Below, one piece after another: positions 11,403-19,958 of a stretch of DNA of 64,000 nt. Positions within the stretch are counted from its first letter, which is position 1. Each line of letters starts with the position of its first letter. The notes beneath the pieces were generated by a model. It saw only the letters and a list, made by a program, of their open reading frames with translations. It did no database searches and was not told the DNA's origin. A program made the position numbers and the translations under genes. Source of the DNA: an uncultured Rubrobacteraceae bacterium (lineage in GTDB: Bacteria; Actinomycetota; Rubrobacteria; Rubrobacterales; Rubrobacteraceae); contig CADCVF010000069.1 of NCBI GenBank assembly GCA_902806095.1, forward strand, positions 1 through 64,000, given 5' to 3'.

Positions 11403-14400
11403 TTGGCGGTTACGTCGGGCGGCGCTTTCGCGCACTTGCACTGTCATTCTGAGTATTCGATGCTCGACGGGGCGAGCCGCATCAGGGACCTCATCTCTTT
11501 TGCCAGGGATCAGGGGATGCCTGGGCTCGCGTTGACCGACCACGGTGTGATGTACGGCGCGGTCAAGTTCTACAAGGAGGCCAAAGACGCCGGCATAAAG
11601 CCCCTTGTGGGCTGCGAGGTCTACGTCACGGCCGACCGCAAAGATAGGAGCCGCGCACCTTATTACCACCTCACGCTCATCGCCAGGACCGCCGAGGGCT
11701 ACAGGAACCTTATGAAACTTTCGACCTGCGGGTTTCTGGAGGGCTTCTACTACAAGCCGCGGGTCGATATGGAGATGCTACGGAAGCACGGGCGGGGGAT
11801 CATTTGCCTCTCTGGCTGTCTTTCGGCGGAGGTGCCTACCAGGATACTGGAAGGGCGTCCCGATGAGGCGCGAAGCCTCCTGCTGGAGTATGCGGAGATT
11901 TTCGACGACGTATACCTGGAGCTGCAGGACCACGGCATCGAGCAGCAGCGGCGTGTCAACGAGGGTCTGGTGAAGTTACACAAAGAGACTGGCGTTCCGC
12001 TAGTCGCCGCCAATGATTCGCATTACACGACGAGGAACGATGCCAGGATGCACGACGTACTGCTCTGCATCGGGACAGGCAAGTTCTACAACGATCCGAA
12101 CAGGATGAAGTTCTCGGGCGAGGAGTTCTACGTCAAGACCGTAGAGGAGATGGCCAGGATCTTCCCCGACCATCCCGATGCGCTGGAGAACACGATCAAG
12201 GTCGTCGAGAGCGTCGAGGACGTCGGGATCGAGCTTGGCAAGACGCGCCTGCCGAACTTCCCCAAGCCGGAAGGGTACACCGCAGACCAGTATTTGAGGG
12301 AGCAGTGCGAGCGGGGACTGGTGACGCGCTACGGCGGAAGGGCGAAGAGCCGCGAGGTGCTGGGCAGGCTGGAGTTCGAGCTGGAGACTATCGGGAAGAT
12401 GGGCTTTGCGGACTACTTTCTTATCGTCTGGGACTTCGTCAAGTACGCCAAAGACAGGAAGATCGCGGTTGGTCCCGGCCGAGGATCTGCGGCCGGTTCC
12501 ATCGTTGCTTATGCGCTGGAGATCACGGACCTCGATCCCCTGGAATATTCTCTGCTCTTCGAGCGCTTTCTGAACCCTGACCGCATCAACATGCCAGATG
12601 TGGACATAGACTTCTCGGTCTCGGGGCGATCCGAAGTAATGCGCTACGTCACGGACAAGTACGGCGGCATCGAGCACGTAGCCCAGATCATCACTTTCGG
12701 GACCATCGGTGCGAAGGCGGCCATCAGGGACTCGGGGCGAATCTACCAGTATCCCTACTCGGACACGGATAAGCTAGCCAAGTTCATCCCGGAGAAGCCC
12801 GTCGGGACAACGCTCAAGGACGTGCTGCGCGCGGAGAACGGCTCCTATGTCGCAGGGGACAAACATCCCGGTCCTGCCCGCGAGATCATGCAGTTCGTAC
12901 AGCAGGATGAGGCCGCAAAGCGGGTACTCGACACCGCCTTCGAGATAGAGGGATTCGCCCGCCACGCGGGGACCCACGCCGCCGGCGTCGTCATCTCGGA
13001 GGAGCCGCTCACAGACATAGTGCCGCTTCAATTCACCAAGACCAGGGGAGCTTCAGTAGATGACGAAGAACTCCCCGTCATGGTCCAGCATCCCATGTCC
13101 GACGTGGAAGCGTTGGGGCTGCTCAAGGTAGATTTCCTCGGCCTGAGGAACCTCGATGTGATCGAAGAGACCCTCGAGACGATCCGGCGAGGCGGCGGTG
13201 AGGAGCCAGACATACGCTCGATCCCCCTGGACGACGAGAAGACCTTGAAGGTCTTCGCCAGGGGAGACACTTTCGGGGTCTTCCAGTTCGAGTCGAGTGG
13301 GATGCAGCGGATGCTCCAGGAGGTCAGGCCCGACCGCTTCGACGATCTCGTCGCCATGAACGCTCTCTACAGGCCCGGCCCGATGGACTACATCCCCACC
13401 TTCAAGCGCGGCAAGCACGACCCCGAGAGCGTCAAGTACCTGGACGAGCGACTAAAGCCGATCCTGGAGCCTACCTACGGCGTTGCCGCCTACCAGGAAC
13501 AGCTGATGGAGATCTCCAAGACTCTGGGAGGATTTACTCCGGGCGAGGCCGACACACTGCGCAAGGCCATAGGTAAGAAGAACGCGGCTATGCTGGCCAC
13601 GCTCAGGGACAAGTTCATGGCCGGTTGCGCGACGAGCGGCGTCTCTACGGAGGGTGCCGAGGAGCTGTGGAATTGGATGGAGAAGGCCGGAGGTTACTCT
13701 TTCAACAAGAGCCACAGCGCATGCTACTCGTTCCTGGCCTTCCAGACCGCCTACCTCAAGGCCCACTACCCCGAGGCGTACATGGCGGCCCTCATGAGCA
13801 GCGTGATGAACACCAAGGACAGGGTGCCCCAGTACGTCGCCGAGGCAAGGGCGATGAAGATACAGGTCCTCCCGCCGGATGTGAACGAGAGCGGGCGACG
13901 CTTTACTGTGGTTGGCGAGACCATCCGTTTCGGGCTCTCCGCCGTCAAGAACGTCGGGGACTCTTGCGTCGACTCGATCATCGCCGCTAGGGAGGAGGAC
14001 GGTCCCTTCGAGGACATCTTCGACTTCTGCGAGCGCGTCGACCCGAAGACCTACAACAAGCGTACGATCGAGTCGCTCATAAAGTGTGGCGCCTTCGACA
14101 ACGTCGGCCCATCGCGGGCCGCCATGGTCGAGGTCCACGCGAAGGCTGTCGAACGTTCTACCAGGGGCCTCAAGGGTGCGCACGAGGACCAGTTCTCGAT
14201 GTTCGATGCGGCCGAGCTCGCGCCGCCCAAGCCAGAGTTCCCGGAAGTCGAGGAAGACCAGCGCAGGAGCCTGGAGTGGGAGAAGGAGGCCCTTGGCCTC
14301 TACGTCTCCGATCACCCGCTGCGTCCCGTCTTGCACAAACTCAAGAAGCACACGGATACGACGGTCTCGGATCTCGAAGGTTGCAGGGATGGGGCCATCG

Positions 14401-14906
14401 TGTGGGTAGGGGGGCTGGCGACTTCGGTGCGAACCAACACGACGCGCAAGGGTGACATGATGGCCACGCTGCAGCTCGACGACACGCGGGGCTTCGCCGA
14501 GGTCATGGTCTTCCCGCGGGTCTACGCCAAATGCTCAGCGTGCGTGCGCGAGGATGCAGTCCTCAAGGTCAAGGGCAAAGTCGAGATGAAAGAAGGCATC
14601 CCGCGCATCGTGGCGCTGGAGATGGAGGAGTTGCACCTCGAGCCCGGGGCAGACCCCGTTTACCTCGACGCCGGCGCCTTCGTCGGCATCTCGCGGAAGG
14701 TCGCGCAGGAGGCGTTCGAGCTTCTGCGGCGGTATCCTGGCGAGAGCCCAGTCTTTCTCGTCTCCGGCACCGGCATGCTCGAGGAGAAGGTCGGTGCCAT
14801 CGCTGATACTTCCGACCTGCACGCCGAGCTCAAGCAACTCCTCGGAGCCAGATGTCTCACGTACACATCCCCCGCCGCCGAGCAGGAGATGGAGCAGGTA
14901 TCTTAG
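11403..14906 (+). CDS. dnaE: DNA polymerase III alpha subunit
   Basis: The replicative polymerase catalytic subunit, 1167 residues, the DnaE1 size. An N-terminal PHP domain begins with HLHCHSEYSMLDG. The polymerase active site includes GPGRGSAAGS near residue 358 and PDVDIDFS at about 398-405 with two catalytic Asp. FNKSHSACYSFLAFQTAYLKAH marks the fingers region, helix-hairpin-helix segments follow, and an OB fold lies near residue 1000 (IVWVGGLATSVR). Start TTG 11403 is supported by GGAGGAAGG immediately upstream and by the family N-terminus. Confidence 0.96.
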   Translation: MAVTSGGAFAHLHCHSEYSMLDGASRIRDLISFARDQGMPGLALTDHGVMYGAVKFYKEAKDAGIKPLVGCEVYVTADRKDRSRAPYYHLTLIARTAEGYRNLMKLSTCGFLEGFYYKPRVDMEMLRKHGRGIICLSGCLSAEVPTRILEGRPDEARSLLLEYAEIFDDVYLELQDHGIEQQRRVNEGLVKLHKETGVPLVAANDSHYTTRNDARMHDVLLCIGTGKFYNDPNRMKFSGEEFYVKTVEEMARIFPDHPDALENTIKVVESVEDVGIELGKTRLPNFPKPEGYTADQYLREQCERGLVTRYGGRAKSREVLGRLEFELETIGKMGFADYFLIVWDFVKYAKDRKIAVGPGRGSAAGSIVAYALEITDLDPLEYSLLFERFLNPDRINMPDVDIDFSVSGRSEVMRYVTDKYGGIEHVAQIITFGTIGAKAAIRDSGRIYQYPYSDTDKLAKFIPEKPVGTTLKDVLRAENGSYVAGDKHPGPAREIMQFVQQDEAAKRVLDTAFEIEGFARHAGTHAAGVVISEEPLTDIVPLQFTKTRGASVDDEELPVMVQHPMSDVEALGLLKVDFLGLRNLDVIEETLETIRRGGGEEPDIRSIPLDDEKTLKVFARGDTFGVFQFESSGMQRMLQEVRPDRFDDLVAMNALYRPGPMDYIPTFKRGKHDPESVKYLDERLKPILEPTYGVAAYQEQLMEISKTLGGFTPGEADTLRKAIGKKNAAMLATLRDKFMAGCATSGVSTEGAEELWNWMEKAGGYSFNKSHSACYSFLAFQTAYLKAHYPEAYMAALMSSVMNTKDRVPQYVAEARAMKIQVLPPDVNESGRRFTVVGETIRFGLSAVKNVGDSCVDSIIAAREEDGPFEDIFDFCERVDPKTYNKRTIESLIKCGAFDNVGPSRAAMVEVHAKAVERSTRGLKGAHEDQFSMFDAAELAPPKPEFPEVEEDQRRSLEWEKEALGLYVSDHPLRPVLHKLKKHTDTTVSDLEGCRDGAIVWVGGLATSVRTNTTRKGDMMATLQLDDTRGFAEVMVFPRVYAKCSACVREDAVLKVKGKVEMKEGIPRIVALEMEELHLEPGADPVYLDAGAFVGISRKVAQEAFELLRRYPGESPVFLVSGTGMLEEKVGAIADTSDLHAELKQLLGARCLTYTSPAAEQEMEQVS

Positions 14907-14907
14907 A

Positions 14908-14942
14908 GCATTTCAGCCGGTCAGCACTTCAGCATTTCAGTT
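14908..14942. repeat. Dispersed TCAGCA element, partial copy
   Basis: GCATTTCAGC, TCAGCACTTCAGCATTTCAG in tandem 8-base steps, directly after the dnaE stop. Only the left-orientation half is present; no TGCTGA half follows. Confidence 0.6.
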
Positions 14943-14997
14943 TGTTGTTCTCGCTCTTTGTTTCTCGTTCGTGGCCGAATGCGCGACTCGCGTAAGG

Positions 14998-15966
14998 TCA
15001 TAACGCTGTGGGCTGACCTCGATCCGGGGTGAGGGCGACGTACTCCCGCCTCCCTGCGAACCTCGCCCACCCTACCCTATCGAAGGCGGAGGCCATCGGT
15101 TCGTTGGCCACATCGGTGTCAGCCAGGAGGGGTTTGTCGTTGCCGTCTCTCTTTTGGGCCCCGAGAAGTGCTGCGGTACCGGCGGCGAGCAGGTCGTCTA
15201 CGTACCCCTGTCCTCGCATCCGGGGTACGACGCCGACGTAGAAGATGGTCAGGAAGCCTGGTGGCTCGGCCGGCATCACCAGGCCAACGAGCTCGCCGTC
15301 GGGTGTGAAAGCGAGCTGCCACCACGCGGGATCGTGCCTCACCCTGCGCGCGTCCTCGAAGAAATCGCGCGCCGCCCTTTGCTCCCCCAGCCTCTCGCGT
15401 TCACCCTGGATCTCACGGTCTAGCGTCCCTTCGGAGACCTCCCTCATCGCGTCGACGAACGCATCCTCACCGACCTCCTCCAGCGTGCGAAACGACAGAC
15501 GCCCGGGAACGGCGGGAGGCTCCCCTCCGCGCCACTCGAAACGCCCGGTGCCTCGACGGAAGGCGAACCCGACATCCTTCAGCAGTTCGACCCGCTTCTC
15601 CGGGTGGTGTTGGAACTGTGGCCGCATCGGCGGATCATCGACGACGTGCTCGATCTCCTCTGCGCCCAGAGCACGCGCCTCCTCCAACACGTCTTCGAGC
15701 AGGCGCGTGCCCACGCCCATATAGTCGCCCTCCCAGGGGACGTCAAGCAATACCAGGGCGAAGGGCTCCTCCATACCTGGCAGCGTCCAGAAGGCGACAC
15801 GTCCGAGGGGGCGATCTCCTTCCTCTTCGGCGACGAAGCACCACTCAGGGCGCATCGAGCCAGCGGCGAACATACTCTCCAGGTACTGCTCTACTTCTAT
15901 ACGTTGGTCGGGGGTGGCCCCGACGAAGAGGTCGAGATCGTCGGCACGTAAGGGACGAATGTGCAT
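14998..15966 (-). CDS. Tandem GNAT N-acetyltransferase
   Basis: A 322-residue protein with two GNAT-like halves. The first (about 1-150) begins MHIRPLRADDLDLF and contains GDYMGVGTRLLEDVLEEA, the acetyl-CoA pyrophosphate loop region. The second (about 155-322) contains FYVGVVPRMRGQGYVDDLLAAG, a canonical R-G-x-G-like loop, and ends with a D-R-V-G-W-A-R-F segment. GNAT proteins acetylate amines using acetyl-CoA; the substrate cannot be told. It is convergent with dnaE and separated from it by the partial repeat. Confidence 0.8.
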   Translation of the reverse strand: MHIRPLRADDLDLFVGATPDQRIEVEQYLESMFAAGSMRPEWCFVAEEEGDRPLGRVAFWTLPGMEEPFALVLLDVPWEGDYMGVGTRLLEDVLEEARALGAEEIEHVVDDPPMRPQFQHHPEKRVELLKDVGFAFRRGTGRFEWRGGEPPAVPGRLSFRTLEEVGEDAFVDAMREVSEGTLDREIQGERERLGEQRAARDFFEDARRVRHDPAWWQLAFTPDGELVGLVMPAEPPGFLTIFYVGVVPRMRGQGYVDDLLAAGTAALLGAQKRDGNDKPLLADTDVANEPMASAFDRVGWARFAGRREYVALTPDRGQPTAL

Positions 15967-16227
15967 CTATCTGGTCCTCCTGTTGCAGCGCGGTGGTGTG
16001 GCAAACAGCGGCCTGGAATCCGGACTGAGTGACCATGATGTATAGACGCACCGGCCGCCCGAAGGGGCTTGATCGCAGTATACGCGACCCGATCAGGCAC
16101 AGCCAGGAAGCGCGCCCTTGCTTAGCGAAGGTACGACCTAGATACTAGCTTCCCCGCTATCGCCCATTCGATACGCACGGTCGTGAGATCGGGCGAGAAT
16201 TGGAACAGGAAGTTTTGCCGCTTACTG

Positions 16228-16467
16228 TTACGGAGAGCCGCATGGCGTGAATGCGATGAGGCTCAGCGAGCCATCCTCTGTAACCTTGAGGTCCACGAAC
16301 CCGATTGTGACGCCGTCCTCGCGACTGACTTCGACGTCGAGCATTCGGCCATCGTCGTAGATAGTTGCTATGGTTCCCATTGTGCCGGCTTCGATCCCAA
16401 GTTCGGGGACGCTCTCGGGGATGGCGACCATCTCCAGCTCGCGGTATGTCGCGCTCGTCTTGGCCAT
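16228..16467 (-). CDS. DUF4926-like protein
   Basis: A 79-residue protein with the small beta-barrel pattern of DUF4926: an L-x-x-V/M-V-A-I-x-E segment, an E-A-G-T-M-G-T-I turn, then DDGRMLDVEVSREDG. It lies about 40 bases downstream of a DUF6883-like frame on the same strand. The two families occur together in other genomes as I recall them, which suggests a two-component module. Its molecular role is unknown. Confidence 0.65.
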   Translation of the reverse strand: MAKTSATYRELEMVAIPESVPELGIEAGTMGTIATIYDDGRMLDVEVSREDGVTIGFVDLKVTEDGSLSLIAFTPCGSP

Positions 16468-16507
16468 GGTGAGTCTATTTTAGCGCTTATAGACTCGGAC
16501 GGTCAGG

Positions 16508-16723
16508 TTACGGGACGCCGTGTGGGAGCGCGGTGGTGAGGTGGGGGAGGTCCCTGTCCGGATCGAGAGCCCAGGTGGTCAGCACCGGACTCACGTTACC
16601 GTTGGGTCCTCGAAAGTGCGGGATCACGAGTTCCCATCTGCGGAATGTCTTCGGTGGATCTCCTCTCCTCGTTACCGGCTCACGCTCTCGGGGACCCGCC
16701 TGCGGGAGTTGATCGCGGATCAA
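16508..16723 (-). CDS. DUF6883-like protein, probably N-terminally truncated
   Basis: The 71-residue frame has the typical C-terminal pattern of DUF6883 proteins: RRWELVIPHFRGPNGNV, then a V-L-T-T-W segment, then P-H-L-T-T-A near the end. Family members are about 110 residues and this one begins with a weak TTG at 16723. Reading upstream in the same frame continues plausibly for a few residues (RFARYLIRDQLP) and then meets TAG, so the gene may have lost its start. Same strand and directly upstream of the DUF4926-like gene. Confidence 0.45.
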   Translation of the reverse strand: MIRDQLPQAGPREREPVTRRGDPPKTFRRWELVIPHFRGPNGNVSPVLTTWALDPDRDLPHLTTALPHGVP

Positions 16724-16916
16724 ATATCGCGCGAACCGCTAGCAGTGGTCAATACTCGGCTACCTTCGCGCAGACTGAAACTTCCTGCAAAACCTGTACT
16801 TCTGAGCGATAGCAAGAGCACATCATTGTCTATAAGCAGATAGCGTCGCATGAGATCGCGCAAAATGCGCTGTAGGGGTCTCCGAACTGCTCACAGCTCT
16901 CCTAACCCCGCCCACG

Positions 16917-16941
16917 AAAAAGCCCCCGGCCGCCCGGGGGC
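16917..16941 (-). terminator. Rho-independent terminator for the PPOX gene
   Basis: On the minus strand the stem GCCCCCGGGCGGCCGGGGGC is followed by TTTTTCG. It lies about 30 bases past the stop codon of the gene at 16971-17375. Confidence 0.85.
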
Positions 16942-16970
16942 CGAACCGGTTATCGATGCCCGCGCTTTCC

Positions 16971-17375
16971 CTAATCTAGTCCTATCGCGTTGACCCTCTC
17001 GGGCGCTATCTTCAAGGTCACCCTCACCTCGTCGGGCTGGCGGTTCGGGTAGGAATCCACGTCCAGGTATTTCTTCGCCAGTTGATCTATCAGATCGTCC
17101 GCACCTTCGGTAGTTATGTCCACGACCCTCCCGCGAACCATCGCTATGCGCCAGGCGTCCGCGGTATCCACCACGTTGACCGCCACCCGCGGGTCGCGGC
17201 GCACATTGCGCTCCTTCTGCCTTCCCTCGGCCGTGTTGATAAGGATGTGCTCGCCGTCGGTGTCCACCCACACCTGGGTGATCTGGGGGGAGCCATCCGG
17301 CATGAGCGTGGATATCTGGCAGTAGGCCGGCTCGCTCAGGAGCTTCTCGAATCCGGGGGATATGGTGTCGGGCAT
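16971..17375 (-). CDS. PPOX-class F420-dependent oxidoreductase
   Basis: A 134-residue split-barrel flavin/deazaflavin-binding protein. Family features are YCQISTLMPDGSPQITQVWV, ILINTAEGRQKERNVRRDPRVAV, and MVRGRVVDIT. This pattern fits the F420-binding branch of the pyridoxamine-5-phosphate oxidase-like superfamily common in actinobacteria. It would reduce an unknown substrate with F420H2 in the cytosol. Start ATG 17375 has GAGGAGGGAAC just upstream. It has its own terminator. Confidence 0.87.
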   Translation of the reverse strand: MPDTISPGFEKLLSEPAYCQISTLMPDGSPQITQVWVDTDGEHILINTAEGRQKERNVRRDPRVAVNVVDTADAWRIAMVRGRVVDITTEGADDLIDQLAKKYLDVDSYPNRQPDEVRVTLKIAPERVNAIGLD

Positions 17376-17461
17376 TGTTCCCTCCTCTTGGCTTCAGGTG
17401 ACAAGCAGATACGCATAAGTATAAGCCGTTCACGTTCGTTGGCGAGTGCCCGATTGGGTCG

Positions 17462-17578
17462 CCCTCGCGCCTCAGGTTGGCCACGCAAAATAGTCGGCGA
17501 GACGACCACCCCTCCACCATGCGCAAGCTTGCCTCCGCCCTCGGCGTCGAGCCTTCCGAACTGGTCAGGGTGTCTTAG
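17462..17578 (+). pseudogene. Remnant of an XRE-type HTH regulator
   Basis: The frame ending at TAG 17576-17578 reads DDHPSTMRKLASALGVEPSE followed by LVRVS. This is the usual last helix of XRE-family regulators (pattern HPSTVRKLAxALGVEPxEL). Upstream residues SRR before it fit the end of the recognition-helix region only poorly, and no intact HTH precedes it. I read it as the 3' scrap of a lost gene. Confidence 0.45.
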
Positions 17579-17608
17579 TCACAGAAGATCGAGACGCGTC
17601 TTTGGCCC

Positions 17609-18461
17609 TTACGGTTCACCCTCGGCCCCACCACCCCACCTGAGCCTCCGTACTTCGCTCATCGGTGCCACCTTCGTGGTTCGCCCGAAGAGGTAGGGTA
17701 GCAGGACAGGGTCCGCCAGGTGCGGCACGGACGGCACGACCATTGTCAGCCGGGTGAGGAAATCGGCCAGGACGTCGTCCTCACTTAACTGTAAGAACCA
17801 ACCCGGCTCCGGCGGCTCGTCTTGCCTGAAGTAGTTGAAAGCCGGAAGCGGAAAATTGTGCAGTACCCCCACCCCATCGACGACTATGGCGTCGACCTGA
17901 TCCAAGGGGTCAATCTTGCGCTCGGCGTAGAAATCCATGACCTCTTCTATTGTGTCAAGGGGGTCCGCCTTTGCCTTCATCGCGAAGATGAAGTACGGCA
18001 CTCGGAGGGAATACTCGACCGCTGCTTTCCCTTCCCGCTCGGGCATAGCCAGGGTCGTTTCGGCCCTGCGCAGCTCCTTCACCGTCAATCCTTGCCACAA
18101 CCCCCCTGTACAGCGCGTACCTCTGAGATATGTCCGGCTTGACCTCGATCGCCGCATCTACGCCGTCGGCGAAGATCAGCTTGAAGTTCTCTCGGCGATC
18201 GATTGTGTACGGGTGCATTGGGTTGACCAAAATGCAATCCACCGAGTCCGACCTGCGACCGTACGAATCCACGATGCCGCCCTTGGCTACTCGGAATGGA
18301 AACGGGAAGTAGTTGCTCACGATGCCTTGCAAAGCCGTCTCCCTGAACGTTGCTATGTCCTGAGGAGTACCACGCCCCTGGATACTAGCTCTACCGAACT
18401 CCAGACGCAGTTCTTCCGCGTCGGTCCGAACTAGGGCGAACAAATCATCCATAGGTCGCAT
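17609..18461 (-). pseudogene. DUF6602-like (PD-(D/E)XK-type) gene split by a frameshift
   Basis: Two overlapping minus-strand frames form one protein. The first (from ATG 18461) contains DSVDCILVNP and DGVDAAIEVKPDIS, a D...ExK arrangement like nuclease-fold domains. The second continues from LWQGLTVKELRRAETTL through VEYSLRVPYFIFAMKAKADP to the stop at 17609. The join is at a run of six C (18101-18106, G6 on the coding strand): removing one G gives a continuous frame YRGLWQGLTVKEL. Joined length is about 283 residues. DUF6602 is the best family match I can name; its role is unknown. A sequencing error would look the same. Confidence 0.6.
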
Positions 18462-18559
18462 GATAGCCTACGAGTAACGGGAGGGCGATGTGACGCCCCA
18501 ACGTCGAGCTGTTCGGTTGTCGCCGGTACCTCACAACACCGTACCCACCTCCTTCCACG

Positions 18560-18584
18560 AAAAAGCCCCCGATCTCTCGGAGGC
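18560..18584 (-). terminator. Rho-independent terminator for the retropepsin gene
   Basis: On the minus strand GCCTCCGA-GAGA-TCGGGGGC is followed by TTTTTCG. It lies about 25 bases beyond the stop of the gene at 18609-18983. Confidence 0.8.
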
Positions 18585-18608
18585 CGAATTACCACAGTAT
18601 TGCTACCG

Positions 18609-18983
18609 CTATCTAGCTTTCGTCGACTTCCTAGCCCGAAACAGGACTTCGTTACGGTCGAAGTCTACGGTGACGTTGAACCTCTGCAAGAACGCGAGTC
18701 CGAGCAGCATGACCGGATTGAAACCGGCTCCCATTTGGTCCACAAGGATTGGCACCCCGTGCACCCTTGCGGTTCCTACCCTGATACGCTCCAAACGGTG
18801 GCGGTCCATCGTGCGCCACCCTCCGACGACACTTACCCGCTTCGTCCCCAGGCGGTTGCCCTTGTCGAAGCCCAGCAGCCGAGCCATGCGCCTCGGCACG
18901 ATGCAGTAGGTGGAGCCAGTATCCACTAACGCATCGACGTACTGCTCTCCGCCTATCACACCCAAAGCAACCTTGCGCACCAA
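18609..18983 (-). CDS. Retropepsin-like aspartic protease
   Basis: A 124-residue protein of the retroviral-type aspartic protease superfamily (clan AA). The catalytic motif is ALVDTGSTYCIVPRRMARLLG near residue 17-38, and the C-terminal LLGLAFLQRFNVTVDFDRNE is the conserved LG-x-x-F-L motif. Single-domain size implies it works as a dimer. Start ATG or GTG near 18983. It follows the small gene at 19055-19285 on the same strand by 71 bases and ends in its own terminator, so the two form a likely operon. Substrates of such bacterial proteins are not known. Confidence 0.85.
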   Translation of the reverse strand: MVRKVALGVIGGEQYVDALVDTGSTYCIVPRRMARLLGFDKGNRLGTKRVSVVGGWRTMDRHRLERIRVGTARVHGVPILVDQMGAGFNPVMLLGLAFLQRFNVTVDFDRNEVLFRARKSTKAR

Positions 18984-19054
18984 CAGGACCGATTCCGCCG
19001 CAGCGTTGGGGTCTATACCGACCTTACCGGGTATCGGCGAGGGGCAAACAAGTG

Positions 19055-19285
19055 CTACAAGGCGAAAGCCGGGAGTTTTTCGCCTTCGGCTAGAGCGTAG
19101 GTCAAATACAACGGGCCTTCCTCTACGCTACGAGGGTAAGCCCATTCCTCCAGTTCGGCATCTGCCGTCTCCGGGTCTTGGTGCGCCAGCAGCACGGTGC
19201 CTGTTTCGGCATCTGGACGATCGAGCCTGATAAGCAGCCACTTACCGGGGTGGCTCTCCCTTAGTTGTTCGAGTGTGCCGTGCAT
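19055..19285 (-). CDS. Small protein upstream of the retropepsin
   Basis: A 76-residue protein. The segment HPGKWLLIRLDRPDAETGTV followed by LLAHQD resembles DUF5678-like small domains (YPGKWVA... pattern), but the match is short. The C-terminal half is acidic. It is the first gene of a probable pair with the aspartic protease, whose partner or substrate it might be. A second short HLPGKWVLV-like stretch lies in the 100 bases upstream on the same strand, without a start, possibly a duplicate scrap. Confidence 0.55.
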   Translation of the reverse strand: MHGTLEQLRESHPGKWLLIRLDRPDAETGTVLLAHQDPETADAELEEWAYPRSVEEGPLYLTYALAEGEKLPAFAL

Positions 19286-19418
19286 TTGTGTCCTTGCCTT
19301 CCTCTAGCCCATCCTTGGACTAACAAGCACCCACTTCCCCGGCAGGTGCTACAGCAGATTATACGCGCAATTCGCTCCAAGGCGCTACCGTGTGGCTGCT
19401 GCGCAAGCGCGACGCCGC

Positions 19419-19958
19419 CTACACTTCTTCGAGCACGTCGCCGTAGCGGTTCGCTTGCGGTTTCGGGACCGTGCCTCTGACTTGCAAGAGCACCAGTCCG
19501 TCCTGGTAGAGGTGAGAATGTAGAGACGGGCCTATGGTCGGCATCTCCTCGATCTCCTTGTAGTAGTCGCGCATCACCTTCAGGTCGTCCTGAGACTCGT
19601 AGATAAACACCTGCGCCCCGTGGCCTTTTCCCTGGCCGGGAACATCGAAATGAGTACCCTCTTCGTAGGTCTTGGGTACGAGCGATTTCTCCCAACCATC
19701 TACCTGCCTGACCGGATAGGTTTCGCCCACCGGCAAGTCTTGATCCTCAAATGCCTGCACGATGGCTTCTGACGATGGTGTGCTGCCGCAGCCTACGCCC
19801 GTGCCCACGACAAGCTCCCCCATTGCTAGCAAGGTCAGAATCCGCCCCACGACAAGCTCCTCCCCAATCTCCTGATAGCAGCATTTACACATGCGGATAG
19901 CAGCTTGGCTATCTGGCTTGTGGGGCATCTGCTGTTTCCTATCAATAGAGGGGTTCAC
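19419..19958 (-). CDS. Putative lipoprotein-like protein coupled to tail genes
   Basis: The frame is 179 residues. Its GTG start shares a base with the TAG stop of the upstream gene (TAGTG), suggesting coupled translation. Residues about 42-60 (TLLAMGELVVGTGVGCGS) look like a lipoprotein signal with Cys in GVGC, so the mature protein may begin there and the first 40 residues, with a CKCC cluster, may be non-native. A 14-base piece, CCCACGACAAGCTC, occurs at 19804 and 19846 (42 bases apart), duplicating the ELVVG codons. The C-terminal part is soluble and unrecognised. Confidence 0.5.
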   Translation of the reverse strand: MNPSIDRKQQMPHKPDSQAAIRMCKCCYQEIGEELVVGRILTLLAMGELVVGTGVGCGSTPSSEAIVQAFEDQDLPVGETYPVRQVDGWEKSLVPKTYEEGTHFDVPGQGKGHGAQVFIYESQDDLKVMRDYYKEIEEMPTIGPSLHSHLYQDGLVLLQVRGTVPKPQANRYGDVLEEV

